The notes beneath the pieces are model-generated. The model made no database searches and was not told where the DNA came from. It saw only the letters and a program-made list of their open reading frames with translations. A stretch of DNA of 64,000 nucleotides from Pseudonocardia sp. N23 (lineage in GTDB: Bacteria; Actinomycetota; Actinomycetes; Mycobacteriales; Pseudonocardiaceae), in NCBI RefSeq assembly GCF_002583555.1, contig NZ_BEGX01000004.1, positions 62,001 to 126,000 of the forward strand, given 5' to 3'. The translations under genes and the position numbers were made by a program. This document shows, in pieces, positions 37,305 to 46,595 of the stretch (its first letter is position 1; each line of letters begins with the position of its first letter).

Positions 37305-38669
37305 GTGCAGATCCCCGATGACCGCGCACCGCTCGGCGGTCCGGAGGGCTGGGACACCGCACACGCACGGTACGAGGAGATCGACGATCGCGTGCGCGCC
37401 GTCATCACCTGGGTGGACTCGTCGCGTGCCGACGCCGTCGCCGCGGCCGAGCGCCGGGCCGCAGGCCGGTCCCTCGGCCCGCTCGACGGCGTGCTGGTGG
37501 CGCTGAAGGACAACATCGACGTCGCCGGGGTCCGCACCACCGCCGGTGCCTCGTTCCTGGCCGACAACGTCGCCACCGCGGACGCGACCGTCGTCCGGCG
37601 GCTACGAGCCGCGGGTGCGGTCGTCAACGCCAAGCTCAACATGGCCGAGCTGGCGTGGGGCGCGACGACCCAGAACATCACCTACGGCGCCTGCCGCAAC
37701 CCGTGGGACCTCGACCGCATCCCCGGCGGGTCCAGCGGCGGCTCCGGGGCAGCGCTCGCCGCCGGCTACTGCGACCTCGCGCTCGGCACCGACACCGGTG
37801 CCTCCGTGCGCATCCCCGCCGCGCTCAACGGTGTCGTCGGCCTGCGGCCCAGCGTCGGCAGCATCTCGATCGGTGGTGTGCTGCCCGCAGCGAAGACGCA
37901 GGACACCGTCGGCCCGATGGCCCGCCACGCCGTCGACGCCGCCCGGCTGACCGAGGCCCTCACCGGGTTCGACCCTGCCGACCCGTACTCCGTCGTGTCG
38001 ACGGGCGCCCCCGCGACCTCTGCGATCGGCAAGCCCCTCGACGGGCTCACCGTCGGCGTCGCCCGCTCCTTCTTCTTCGACGACCTCGACGACGGCGTCG
38101 GCGAGCGCATCGAGACGTTCCTCGGCTGGCTGTCCGACCAGGGCACCACGACCACGGACGTCCCCGACTTCGGGGCGACCGGCGCGCACGAGCACTGGAC
38201 CCGCATCGTCGGCAGCGAGGGTGCGTCGTTCCACCAGGAGCGCCTGCTCGCCCACCCCGACCACTTCTCACCCGACGTGTTCGCCCGCGTCTCCGCGGGC
38301 CTCGACGTCCCCGCCGTCGACCTCGTCCGCTCGCTGGCGTTCCGGGCCGAGTACCGCACCCGGCTCGCACAGGTGTTCGCCGGTCTCGACGTCATCGTCA
38401 CCCCCGTCGTCCCCGTCGACGTCCCGATGGCCGGCGGCCCCGACTCCCGCGCGCAGACGATGCAGCTGGGCCGGGTGACCTACCCGTGGGCTCTTCACGA
38501 CGGCCCGACGCTGAGCCTGCCGATCGGGTTCCACCCCCGCAGTGGCCTGCCGGTCGGGATCGCCGTCACCGCGCCGCGCTTCGGCGAGGCCGTCCTGTTC
38601 CAGATCGCGTGCGCGTACCAGGACGTCACCGACTGGCACACCGCCCGCGCCGCCGTCCCCGCCAGCTGA
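37305..38669 (+). CDS. Amidase (amidase-signature family)
   Basis: The 454-residue protein has the amidase signature with the complete Ser-cisSer-Lys triad: K68 in ALKDNIDV, S143 in GGSSGGSGAA and S167 in GTDTGASVRIPA. It hydrolyses an amide to acid plus ammonia. The GTG at 37305 has GAGGAGG upstream. It opens a five-gene operon (amidase, CoA-transferase, hydantoinase, Cys-hydrolase, dehydrogenase). The most plausible role is hydrolysis of a half-amide or carbamoyl compound from a ring-opened imide or hydantoin; GatA-type transamidation is excluded by lack of partners. Confidence 0.9.
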   Translation: MQIPDDRAPLGGPEGWDTAHARYEEIDDRVRAVITWVDSSRADAVAAAERRAAGRSLGPLDGVLVALKDNIDVAGVRTTAGASFLADNVATADATVVRRLRAAGAVVNAKLNMAELAWGATTQNITYGACRNPWDLDRIPGGSSGGSGAALAAGYCDLALGTDTGASVRIPAALNGVVGLRPSVGSISIGGVLPAAKTQDTVGPMARHAVDAARLTEALTGFDPADPYSVVSTGAPATSAIGKPLDGLTVGVARSFFFDDLDDGVGERIETFLGWLSDQGTTTTDVPDFGATGAHEHWTRIVGSEGASFHQERLLAHPDHFSPDVFARVSAGLDVPAVDLVRSLAFRAEYRTRLAQVFAGLDVIVTPVVPVDVPMAGGPDSRAQTMQLGRVTYPWALHDGPTLSLPIGFHPRSGLPVGIAVTAPRFGEAVLFQIACAYQDVTDWHTARAAVPAS

Positions 38670-38706
38670 AGCCCACGCCCGCCCTCGGGCAGACCGGAAG
38701 GTTGTC

Positions 38707-39948
38707 ATGACAGAGCACACCGTCGACGTCTCGGCGCTCTCGCCCGTCGAGAAGGGCCGCGGCGCGCTCGAGGGCCTGCGAGTCCTCGACCTGGCCACGA
38801 TGATGGCCGCTCCGTGGGCCGCGACGTACCTCGCCGACTACGGCGCCGATGTCGTGAAGGCGGAGCTGCCCGGCACCGGTGACCCGGTCCGCAAGTGGGG
38901 CACCCAGTTCGAGGGCGTCTCGCTGGCGTGGAAGACGCTGGCACGCAACAAGCGGCTCATCACGCTGGCGCTGAACAAGCCCGAGGGCCAGGAGATCGTG
39001 CGGCGGCTGGTCCCGGAGTTCGACATCGTCATCGAGAACTTCCGGCCCGGTGTCATGGAGCGCTGGGGGCTGGGTCCCGAGGTCCTCCAGGAGATCAACC
39101 CGAAGCTGATCATCCTGCGCACGTCGGGCTACGGCCAGACCGGCCCGTTCGCCGAGCGCCCCGGCTTCGGCACGCTGGCCGAGGGATTCTCCGGCCTGGC
39201 CTACATCACCGGTGCCGACGACCGCCCGCCGTCGATCGCCGGCTACCCGCTGGCCGACGGCGTCGCCGCGCTGACCGGCGCGATGGCCGTCCTCGCGGCC
39301 GTGTACCACCGCGACGTCAACGGCGGCAAGGGCCAGGTCATCGACAACGCGATCACCGAGGCGACCTACCGGCTCATCGACTACACGATGCTGGACTGGG
39401 AGAAGCGCGGCGTCATCCGCCAGCGCTCGGGCAACCGGCTCGCCGACCTCGCCCCGCGCAACACCTACCAGTGCTCGGACGGGCACTGGATCTCGATCTC
39501 CGGCGGCACCCAGGCCATCGTGGAGCGCATGTTCCACGTCATGGGTCGCCCGGAGCTCATCACCGACCCCCGGTTCCTCGACAACGAGACGCGGCTGCGC
39601 AACGTGGCCGACCTCGACGAGGCCATCGCCGACTGGTGCGCCAAGCACCCGCAGGACGAGGCGCTGCGCCTGTTCGAGGAGTCGCGTGTCGCCGCGGCGG
39701 CCGTTCACGACATCAGCCAGGTCGCCGAGCACCCGCATTTCAAGGCGCGCGAGCTGCTGCAGCGCATCGACGACCCACAGTTGGGCCCGACGTCGGTGAC
39801 GCACGTGCACCCGCGGCTGTCGGAGACCCCGGGCGGGGTCAGCCACCTCGGTGGCGAGATGGGGCAGGACAACGAGAGCTTCTACCTCGACGAGGTGGGG
39901 CTGTCGCAGGAGGAGTTCCAGAAGCTCAAGGACGTCGGGGCCATCTGA
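38707..39948 (+). CDS. Class III (CaiB/BaiF) CoA-transferase
   Basis: The 413-residue protein starts with LRVLDLATMMAAPWAATYLA and has VVKAELPGTGDPVRKWG, NKRLITLALNKPEGQ, NFRPGVMERWGLGPE and the AGYPLADGVAALTGAM segment typical of formyl- or succinyl-CoA:carboxylate transferases. GGAAGG precedes the ATG. It lies between the amidase and the hydantoinase, so it probably activates the acid that these hydrolases release. Confidence 0.9.
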   Translation: MTEHTVDVSALSPVEKGRGALEGLRVLDLATMMAAPWAATYLADYGADVVKAELPGTGDPVRKWGTQFEGVSLAWKTLARNKRLITLALNKPEGQEIVRRLVPEFDIVIENFRPGVMERWGLGPEVLQEINPKLIILRTSGYGQTGPFAERPGFGTLAEGFSGLAYITGADDRPPSIAGYPLADGVAALTGAMAVLAAVYHRDVNGGKGQVIDNAITEATYRLIDYTMLDWEKRGVIRQRSGNRLADLAPRNTYQCSDGHWISISGGTQAIVERMFHVMGRPELITDPRFLDNETRLRNVADLDEAIADWCAKHPQDEALRLFEESRVAAAAVHDISQVAEHPHFKARELLQRIDDPQLGPTSVTHVHPRLSETPGGVSHLGGEMGQDNESFYLDEVGLSQEEFQKLKDVGAI

Positions 39949-39980
39949 GCCACAACCCACCGCAGGGCAAGGGAGCGAGA

Positions 39981-41387
39981 ATGTACGACCTCATCGTCAC
40001 CAACGGGCTGGTCGCCGACGACCGCACGGTGCAGCCCCTCGACATCGCCGTCAAGGACGAGAAGATCGTCGCCGTCGGCACCCACGGCCAGTTCTCCGAG
40101 ACCGGGGCGGCGACGGTCGTCGACGCTGCGGGCAAGTACGTGCTGCCGGGTGGCATCGACAGCCACGTGCACTACGACCTGCAGATCTCCGAGGCCATGA
40201 AGGCGCAGTCGTCCGAGGCGGGCTCGCGCGCGGGCCTGTGGGGCGGCACCACGACCTACATCGACTTCTCGATCTCGTGGGGCGAGGAGGACCTCGTCGA
40301 GTCGATCCAGTCGAAGATCGAGAAGTCGAACTCGCAGAACCTCTACAGCGACTACGCGCTGCACGCGATCATGACCGGCAACTGGCCGCAGTCCAACGCC
40401 GACCGCATCCGCGAGGCGATCTCGGGCGGGGTCACGTCGTTCAAGTTCTTCACGACGTTCGCGGGCTCCGAGGCCATCGGCGGCATGATGACCGACGACG
40501 GCCGCATCTACTCGGCGATGCTCGAGACCGAGAAGCACGGCGGCATCGTGATGGTGCACTGCGAGGACGACTGCATCATCGACTACAACGTCCGCAAGCT
40601 CTACAGCGAGGGTCGCGAGCACTTCTCCAACATCGGCGAGGCCCGCCCGCCCCTGGCCGAGGAGGCCGCGATCCGCCGGATGCTGCTGCTGTCACAGCGC
40701 ACCGGCTCGCCGCTCTACATCGTGCACGTCGCCGCCAAGGAGTCCGTCGAGGCGATCGGCGAGTTCCGCGACAAGGGCGCGCACGCGTTCGGCGAGGTCC
40801 TGCACCCCAACCTCGTGTTCGACCCCGAGCTGTACAAGAAGCCCAACGGCCAGCGTTACATGAACTACCCGCCCAACAAGTCGATCGAGCACCGCGACGC
40901 GCTCTGGGCGGCGTGCGAGAACGGCAGCCTCCACACGCTGGCAAGCGACGACTTCACCATCCCGTGGGACAACAAGATGACGGGGGACACCGTCGACAAC
41001 GTCACCGGCGGGACGAACTCGGTCGAGACCCGGCTGTCGGTGTTCTGGTCCGAGGGCGTGCGCAAGGGCCGGCTGTCCGTCCCCCGCTTCGTCGAGCTGA
41101 CCTCGGCCAACCCGGCGCGGCTCTTCGGCATCTACGGCACCAAGGGTGTGCTGCGCCCGGGCGCCGACGCCGACATCGTGATCCTGGACGACGGGTTCAC
41201 CCACACCTACAAGCAGGGCGAGAACCTGCACTCGGACTGCGACTACAGCAACTGGGACGGCTGGGACGTCAACGGCATGCCGGTCACGACGATCCTGCGC
41301 GGCAACGTGATGATCGACAAGGGCGCGTTCGTCGGCCCGCAGAACGTCGGCAGGTTCGTCCCGGCCACCACACCCGAGACCTTCTGA
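39981..41387 (+). CDS. Hydantoinase/dihydropyrimidinase-type cyclic amidohydrolase
   Basis: The 468-residue metal-dependent amidohydrolase has the binuclear-metal set: H62-x-H64 in DSHVHYDL, the carbamylated Lys K155 in SFKFFTT, His in VHCEDD and IVHVAAKES, and Asp in LASDDFTIP. Such enzymes open five- or six-membered cyclic imides, hydantoins or dihydropyrimidines. GGGAGCGAG precedes the ATG. It is encoded with an amidase and a carbamoyl-type Cys hydrolase, the natural next steps. Imide, hydantoin or dihydropyrimidine cannot be distinguished from the sequence. Confidence 0.9.
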   Translation: MYDLIVTNGLVADDRTVQPLDIAVKDEKIVAVGTHGQFSETGAATVVDAAGKYVLPGGIDSHVHYDLQISEAMKAQSSEAGSRAGLWGGTTTYIDFSISWGEEDLVESIQSKIEKSNSQNLYSDYALHAIMTGNWPQSNADRIREAISGGVTSFKFFTTFAGSEAIGGMMTDDGRIYSAMLETEKHGGIVMVHCEDDCIIDYNVRKLYSEGREHFSNIGEARPPLAEEAAIRRMLLLSQRTGSPLYIVHVAAKESVEAIGEFRDKGAHAFGEVLHPNLVFDPELYKKPNGQRYMNYPPNKSIEHRDALWAACENGSLHTLASDDFTIPWDNKMTGDTVDNVTGGTNSVETRLSVFWSEGVRKGRLSVPRFVELTSANPARLFGIYGTKGVLRPGADADIVILDDGFTHTYKQGENLHSDCDYSNWDGWDVNGMPVTTILRGNVMIDKGAFVGPQNVGRFVPATTPETF

Positions 41388-42064
41388 TGACGGTGACCGA
41401 GAGCGCGTCGGCAGCGATCGACGACGCGACACTCGACGACTACGCCTCCCGTGGGATGCGGCAGCGCACGGGCTTCGGTGACACGCCCTGCGTGCTGGTG
41501 ATCGACTTCCAGTACGGCATGACCGACCCCGGGTGCCCGCTCGGCTCGGCCAACCAGGACGCGCCGATCGAGGTCACCAAGGGGATCCTCGCGGCGGCCC
41601 GCGAGGCCGGCGTGCCCGTCATCTACACCCGGGTCGCCTATCGCGAGGACCTCGCCGACGGCGGGCTCTTCGTCGAGAAGTGCCCCGCGCTGGGCGCGCT
41701 CACCCTCGGCAGCCGCTGGGTGGAGATCGACGAGCGCGTCGCGATGCAGGACGGCGACTACCTGCTCACCAAGCGGCACAGCAGCTCCTTCATCGGCACC
41801 GAGCTGCAGCAGGTGCTGCAGCGCCGCGGGATCGACACGATCATCAACGTCGGCTGCTCGACGTCGGGCTGCGTCCGCCAGACCGCCGTCGACGCGCAGG
41901 CCTACGGGTTCCGCTCGGTCGTCGTCGCCGACGCCGTCGGTGACCGCAGCCCCGAGCAGCACCGGGCCAACCTCATCGACCTCGACGGAAAGTACGCCGA
42001 CGTCGTGACCAGCGCGGAGGCGATCGCCGCGATCGCGTCGGTCAGTGCGGGGGCGTACCGGTGA
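41387..42064 (+). CDS. Isochorismatase-type cysteine hydrolase (N-carbamoylsarcosine amidase-like)
   Basis: The 225-residue protein has the Asp-Lys-Cys triad of the family: D40 in VLVIDFQYG, K129 in LTKRHSSSFIGT and C162 in GCSTSGCVRQTAVDA. This sub-group includes N-carbamoylsarcosine amidase, ureidoacrylate and maleamate amidohydrolases. The ATG overlaps the hydantoinase stop (TGATG) and its stop overlaps the next GTG. It probably removes ammonia (or CO2 plus ammonia) from the hydantoinase product. A paralogue is at 63.1 kb. Confidence 0.88.
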   Translation: MTVTESASAAIDDATLDDYASRGMRQRTGFGDTPCVLVIDFQYGMTDPGCPLGSANQDAPIEVTKGILAAAREAGVPVIYTRVAYREDLADGGLFVEKCPALGALTLGSRWVEIDERVAMQDGDYLLTKRHSSSFIGTELQQVLQRRGIDTIINVGCSTSGCVRQTAVDAQAYGFRSVVVADAVGDRSPEQHRANLIDLDGKYADVVTSAEAIAAIASVSAGAYR

Positions 42065-43101
42065 AGGCCGTCGTCTTCGACACCTTCGGCGGCCCGGAGG
42101 TCCTGCGCTACGCCGACATGCCCGACCCGGTCGCCGGACCGGGCGACGTCGTCGTCGACGTGAGGTTCACGGCGCTCAACCACGTCGACATCGACATCCG
42201 CGAGGGGGTGTCGCGCTTCGACTTCGAGATGCCGCACATCCTCGGGCTCGAGTGCGCGGGTGTCGTCTCGTCGGTCGGCGAGGGTGTCGAGTCGCCGAAG
42301 GTCGGCGACCGCGTCGCGGTCTCCTACATCCGCACCTGCGGGTACTGCGAGTGGTGCAAGCGCGGGCAGGACAACCTGTGCGAGAACCGCAGGCTCTACG
42401 GCGAGCACATCCGCGGCGCCTACGCCGAGAAACTGCTCACGCCGGCGAACCACTGCCTGCCGCTGCCCGACGGGCTGTCGTTCGCCGACGCCGCCGCCTC
42501 GCTGACGGCGTTCGGCACGGCGTACCACGCGCTCATCCCGCGTGGCGGGCTGAAGCTCGGCGAGACGGTGCTGATCCACTCGATCGGCTCCGGCGTCGCG
42601 TCGGCGGCCCTGCAGATCTGCAAGGCCGCCGGCGCCACCGTGATCGGCACGGCGAGCCAGGACTCCACGCTCGAACGCGCCAGGTCCGACGGCGCCGACC
42701 ACGTCATCAACTACAAGACCTCCCCCGACCTGTACGCCGAGATCCTCGACGCGACGGGCGGACGCGGGGTCGACCTGGTGTTCGACGTGGTCGGTGGCGA
42801 GGCGTTCGGGAAGTCGATGCACGTCATGCGGCCCTACGCCCGCCTGATCAGCATCGGCGCGCACGCGGGTGAGGTGGTGCCGTTCGACATCATCGAGTTC
42901 TTCCGGCGCCACATCTCCTACATCTCCTCGCACACGCAGACCCGCGACGAGATGACCAACGTGCTGCGCCTCGTCGCCAACGGGACCTTCTCGCCGCGGG
43001 TGCACGCCGTGTACCCGCTGGCGGAGGCCGCGAAGGCGCAGGAGGAGCTGGTGGCGCGCAGGCACTACGGCAAGATCCTGCTGGACGTGGGCGGCGAGTA
43101 G
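42061..43101 (+). CDS. Zinc-binding MDR alcohol dehydrogenase/quinone oxidoreductase
   Basis: The 346-residue protein has GHE-like text replaced by LGLECAGVVSSVGEG. A structural-zinc Cys cluster is present (CGYCEWCKRGQDNLCENRR), with a Rossmann motif in HSIGSGVASAALQ that lacks the usual GxGxxG spacing. It is a medium-chain reductase, last in the operon and overlapping the Cys-hydrolase by four bases. It may reduce or oxidise a carbonyl or enoyl intermediate. A terminator follows. Confidence 0.82.
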   Translation: MKAVVFDTFGGPEVLRYADMPDPVAGPGDVVVDVRFTALNHVDIDIREGVSRFDFEMPHILGLECAGVVSSVGEGVESPKVGDRVAVSYIRTCGYCEWCKRGQDNLCENRRLYGEHIRGAYAEKLLTPANHCLPLPDGLSFADAAASLTAFGTAYHALIPRGGLKLGETVLIHSIGSGVASAALQICKAAGATVIGTASQDSTLERARSDGADHVINYKTSPDLYAEILDATGGRGVDLVFDVVGGEAFGKSMHVMRPYARLISIGAHAGEVVPFDIIEFFRRHISYISSHTQTRDEMTNVLRLVANGTFSPRVHAVYPLAEAAKAQEELVARRHYGKILLDVGGE

Positions 43102-43113
43102 CCGCCCCTGCCG

Positions 43114-43147
43114 GTGCCCGGGCCCTCGCGGTGGGGGGTCCGGGCAC
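43114..43147. terminator. Terminator between the amidase operon and the MFS gene
   Basis: GTGCCCGG (43114-43121) pairs with CCGGGCAC (43140-43147) around an 18-base loop that can pair further (CCC with GGG). It lies 12 bases past the dehydrogenase stop and 33 bases before the convergent MFS stop, so it can serve both. Confidence 0.6.
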
Positions 43148-43180
43148 TTCCATGGCCGGGCCCCGGCCTCTCCCGGCCGC

Positions 43181-44365
43181 TCACAGGGGTCGGGCTGCCG
43201 TGACCGGGAGCCGCCGGCGGGCCTCGCGCACGACGAGGACCGTCGCCGCCAGCAGCAGGCACGCGCCTGCGCAGAGCCAGGCGACGGTGTAGCCCGCGCC
43301 CGTCGCGAGCAGCCCGAACAGGACCGGTCCCGCCACTCCCCCGGACGCGGCACCGACCATGATCGCGGCGGACGCCCGCGCGGTGGCCTCCGGGTGCGAG
43401 GCGACGACGTCCTGGGTGAGCAGCCCGTTCCAGCCCCAGCCCGCGCCGCAGGCCAGCACGGTCGCGACGGCGAGCCCGGCCGTCGAGCCGGCCAGGAGGG
43501 CGAGGCCCGCGGTCCCGATGCCGCCCGCCCCCATGAGCCCGGCACACACCAGCAACGGGCGTCCCGCCGTGCCGAAGCGCCAGGACGCGATGAAGCGGCC
43601 ACCGATCCCGCAGACCCCGCCGAGCGCCAGCAGGAACCCCGCGGTCGGGGCGGCGGTCCCGCCCGCGACGGCGGCGACGACGTAGAAGCCACCGGTCGCC
43701 GACACCGCGGCCATGGCGAGCCCGACGGCGACCGAGACGGGGACGAGCCCGCGCGGCTTCACAGCCCGCCGCGGGGCGGGCTCGGCGGAGGAGGGTGCGT
43801 GTGAACGGGGAAACCTGCGCGGGAAGGCGAGCACGGCCGGGAGCGCGAGCAGCGCCGCCGCTGCGAACGCCCACCGCCAGCCCACCGTGAGCACGATCAG
43901 CGGGACGCCCAGCCCCGCGAGCAGCGACGCGGCGGGCAGCGACGCCTGCTTGATCCCGTAGGCGAGGCCGCGGCGGTCGGCGGGGACGGTGGCGAAGACG
44001 GCCATGTCCCCCGCCGGCGTCGCGAGCGCGGTGGCCGTGCCACCGACCACGGCGAAGACGATCAGCAGCGGGAACGACGTGGCGGTCGCGAGGCCCACGA
44101 GCGACACGACGCCGACGCCGATCCCGACCAGCGTCGTGGCCCGGGCGCCGAGCGCGTGCGCGACGTGCCCGCCGACGAGCCCGACCAGGGCCATCGCTAT
44201 CCAGAACGCCGACACGGCCAGGCCGAGCCGGCCCGCGTCGACGTGCAGGTCCGCCCGCAGGCTGGGCGCTGCGGCGCCGAGGAGGAACACCGGCAGCATC
44301 GTCAGCGTGGCCGAGCAGGTGACGGCCGCGAGCACCCGCCCCCATCCCACGCGCACTTCCGTCAC
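43181..44365 (-). CDS. MFS transporter (CynX/NimT-like type)
   Basis: The 394-residue protein has about 12 hydrophobic segments with the MFS intracellular signature region after helix 2 (GGHVAHALGARATTLVGIG) and a matching GFLLALGGVCGIGGRFIASW in the second half. The GTG at 44365 has GGAGGG upstream. It is divergent from the HMGL-like gene, and the GCATACAATTGG site overlaps its ribosome-site region. It probably imports a pathway substrate or exports a product; substrate unknown. Confidence 0.8.
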   Translation of the reverse strand: MTEVRVGWGRVLAAVTCSATLTMLPVFLLGAAAPSLRADLHVDAGRLGLAVSAFWIAMALVGLVGGHVAHALGARATTLVGIGVGVVSLVGLATATSFPLLIVFAVVGGTATALATPAGDMAVFATVPADRRGLAYGIKQASLPAASLLAGLGVPLIVLTVGWRWAFAAAALLALPAVLAFPRRFPRSHAPSSAEPAPRRAVKPRGLVPVSVAVGLAMAAVSATGGFYVVAAVAGGTAAPTAGFLLALGGVCGIGGRFIASWRFGTAGRPLLVCAGLMGAGGIGTAGLALLAGSTAGLAVATVLACGAGWGWNGLLTQDVVASHPEATARASAAIMVGAASGGVAGPVLFGLLATGAGYTVAWLCAGACLLLAATVLVVREARRRLPVTAARPL

Positions 44366-44369
44366 AAAC

Positions 44370-44391
44370 CCTCCAATTGTATGCGAGTCAT
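44370..44391 (-). promoter_or_regulatory. Shared GCATACAATT site upstream of the MFS gene
   Basis: On the minus strand GACTCGCATACAATTGGAGG carries the same core as sites at 36.33 and 37.24 kb. The TACAAT is only ten bases from the GTG, so as a -10 box it would give a nearly leaderless mRNA; alternatively the site acts purely as an operator over the ribosome-site region. Confidence 0.5.
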
Positions 44392-44517
44392 CCCGCCACG
44401 GTGGGCCGCGCGCGTCGCGCAGGACCACCGTCGCACACCGATTTCGTCGACGAAAGCCCTGATCCACACCCTGTTCCAGAGAACGGGACCACGCCACACA
44501 AGCATGGCCTCGGGCCC

Positions 44518-44536
44518 GTCGATCGTATACATTCAC
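44518..44536 (+). promoter_or_regulatory. GTATACATT site upstream of the HMGL-like gene
   Basis: GATCGTATACATTCACG contains a TATACAT -10-like box about 50 bases before the ATG and resembles the GCATACAATT sites of neighbouring promoters, though less closely. No good -35 box is seen, which would fit an activated or repressed promoter. Confidence 0.45.
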
Positions 44537-44583
44537 GTCGACCGCGGCGCCCCCGCCGCAACCCCAACGGAGAGGACGCCCGC

Positions 44584-45573
44584 ATGGCCGAGGAGCCCCA
44601 GGCCCGCATCGTCGAGGTCCTGCTGCGCGACGGGCTGCAGACGATGGTCTACGAGTCGGACTGGCACGTCCCGACGACCGAGGAGAAGCTCGAGCTCATC
44701 GAGATGCTCGCCGACGCGGGCATCCCCGAGCTCGAGGTCACCGGCTTCGTCCACCCGAAGGTCATCCCCATGCTCGCCGACGCGAGCGAGGTCGTGCAGC
44801 GGCTCCCCGACCGGCCCGGCACGGTGTTCCGTGCGCTGGTGCCGAACCTGCGCGGCGCCCAGCGCGCCGTCGCCGCGGGCTGCACCAAGCTGTCGTCGCT
44901 GATCGTCGCGAGCGAGACGTACAACAAGAAGAACTCGAACATGACGCTCGCGCAGAACGTCGAGCAGATCCGGCTGGTCACCGAGCTGGCGCAGGCCGAA
45001 AAGGTCGAGGTCAACGTCAGCATGGGCTGCTGCTTCCTGTGCCCCTACGAGGGCGAGCAGACCGAGGAGCACATCCTCGGCCTGATCGAGACGTTCGTGG
45101 GCTTCGGGATCACCGAGGTCAGCATCGCCGACAGTATCGGCATGGCGAACCCGCGGATGGTCGGCAAGCGGGTCAAGGCGATCACCTCGCGCTGGCCCGA
45201 GCTGACGCTGGGCATGCACATGCACGACCGGACCGGCATGGCGCTGGCCAACATCGTCGCCGCGTTCGACAACGGCGCCACCCTGTTCGAGACGTGCGCG
45301 GGCGGCTACGGCGGCGGCATCTCGATGCCGGTCTCGGTGCTGGGCATGGGCAACGTGCCGACCGAGGACGTCGTCAACATGTTCGACGAGATGGGCATCC
45401 GCACCGGGGTCGACCTGGACGCGGTGCGCAAGGCCGCCAACCGGACCGCCGAGATCATCGGCCTGCCCACCTACGGCCGGGTGTCGAAGTACGGCACCTA
45501 CCAGGAGTTCCACGAGCTGGCGCTGCAGCACATCGACGCCCCCGCCCGCGGCAACTCCGCGCTGCAGGGCTGA
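44584..45573 (+). CDS. HMG-CoA-lyase-like aldolase
   Basis: The 329-residue protein belongs to the DRE-TIM metallolyase family near HMG-CoA lyase. Marks are LLRDGLQTM (Arg-Asp pair), TGFVHPKVIPMLAD, the metal-binding MHMHDRTG, and FETCAGGYGGG, where the catalytic Cys loop should be. It would cleave a 3-hydroxy-3-methyl- or related acyl-CoA to acetyl-CoA or pyruvate plus a second fragment. GGAGAGGA precedes the ATG. It stands alone between a divergent MFS gene and a convergent aldo/keto reductase. The real substrate may be a relative of HMG-CoA formed in this island. Confidence 0.85.
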   Translation: MAEEPQARIVEVLLRDGLQTMVYESDWHVPTTEEKLELIEMLADAGIPELEVTGFVHPKVIPMLADASEVVQRLPDRPGTVFRALVPNLRGAQRAVAAGCTKLSSLIVASETYNKKNSNMTLAQNVEQIRLVTELAQAEKVEVNVSMGCCFLCPYEGEQTEEHILGLIETFVGFGITEVSIADSIGMANPRMVGKRVKAITSRWPELTLGMHMHDRTGMALANIVAAFDNGATLFETCAGGYGGGISMPVSVLGMGNVPTEDVVNMFDEMGIRTGVDLDAVRKAANRTAEIIGLPTYGRVSKYGTYQEFHELALQHIDAPARGNSALQG

Positions 45574-45581
45574 CCCACCGG

Positions 45582-46595
45582 TCACTGCACCGCGTCACCG
45601 GTCCGGAACCGCGCGGTCAGGGCGTCGAGCTCGGCGAGCAACGACTCCTCGAGCTCGACGTCCGCGGCCGCCGCAGCGAGGTCGAGCTGGTCGGGCCGGG
45701 TCGCGCCGAGGATCACCGAGGTCACGCCCGGCCGTGACCGCAGCCACGCCGTGGCCAGCACCGGAATGGTGAGGCCGGCGTCGCCGGCCAGGGCACGGAT
45801 CGCCTCGACGACGTCGAACGCCTCGTCGTGCCAGTACCGGCCGCGGTAGAGCGCGCCCGCGCCCGAGTCGGCGAACCGGGTGCCGCCGGCGGTGCCGCCC
45901 TCGCGGCGGTGCTTGCCGGTCAGTATCCCGCCGGCGAGCGCGTTGTAGGCCAGCACCCCGAGCCCGTCCTCCCGGCACAGCGGGAACAGCTCGCGCTCGT
46001 GCTCACGGAACAGCAGGTTGTAGCGCGCCTGCACCGACACGAACGCGGCCCAGCCGTGCAGCGCGCTGCGCCCCAGAGCGCGGGCGACCTGGTAGGCGAG
46101 GAAGTTCGAGCACGCGACGTAGCGGACCTTGCCCGCGGTGACGAGGTCGTCGAGGGCGTGCAGGGTCTCCTCGATCGGCGTGACCGGGTCGGGGCGGTGC
46201 AGCTGGTAGAGGTCGATGCGGTCGGTCCGCAGCCGCCGCAGCGACGCCTCCGCCGCCTCGACGACGTGCTTGCGTGACAGGCCGCCGTCCCACGGCCGCG
46301 GGCCGGTCCGCCCGTGCAGCTTCGTGGCCAGCAGGAACCGGTCGCGGCGGCCGTCGTCGTCGAGCCAGCGCCCGACGATCTCCTCGGTGACACCGGCCCG
46401 GTCCCAGTCGCTGCCGATCGGGTACTTGTCGGCGGTGTCGAGGACGGCGATGCCGAGGTCGTCGGCGCGGTCGAGGATGGCGTGCGACTCCTTCTCGTCG
46501 CACTGCCCGCCGAACGTCGCGGTCCCCAGGGTGAAGCGGGTGACCGGGAGCCCGGTGCGGCCCAGCACGGCCCAGTCACGGTCGATGACGGTCAC
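45582..46595 (-). CDS. Aldo/keto reductase
   Basis: The 337-residue TIM-barrel protein has the catalytic set DTADKYPIGSDWDRAG (Asp and Tyr), TKLHG (Lys) and YQLHRPDP (His). It also has the phosphate-binding text at the C-terminus (GVTSVILGATRPDQL) for NADP(H). The GTG overlaps the stop of the MFS gene upstream (GTGA), so it is last in the ABC-MFS-AKR series. It may reduce an aldehyde such as glyoxylate or malonic semialdehyde; substrate not determinable. Confidence 0.88.
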   Translation of the reverse strand: MTVIDRDWAVLGRTGLPVTRFTLGTATFGGQCDEKESHAILDRADDLGIAVLDTADKYPIGSDWDRAGVTEEIVGRWLDDDGRRDRFLLATKLHGRTGPRPWDGGLSRKHVVEAAEASLRRLRTDRIDLYQLHRPDPVTPIEETLHALDDLVTAGKVRYVACSNFLAYQVARALGRSALHGWAAFVSVQARYNLLFREHERELFPLCREDGLGVLAYNALAGGILTGKHRREGGTAGGTRFADSGAGALYRGRYWHDEAFDVVEAIRALAGDAGLTIPVLATAWLRSRPGVTSVILGATRPDQLDLAAAAADVELEESLLAELDALTARFRTGDAVQ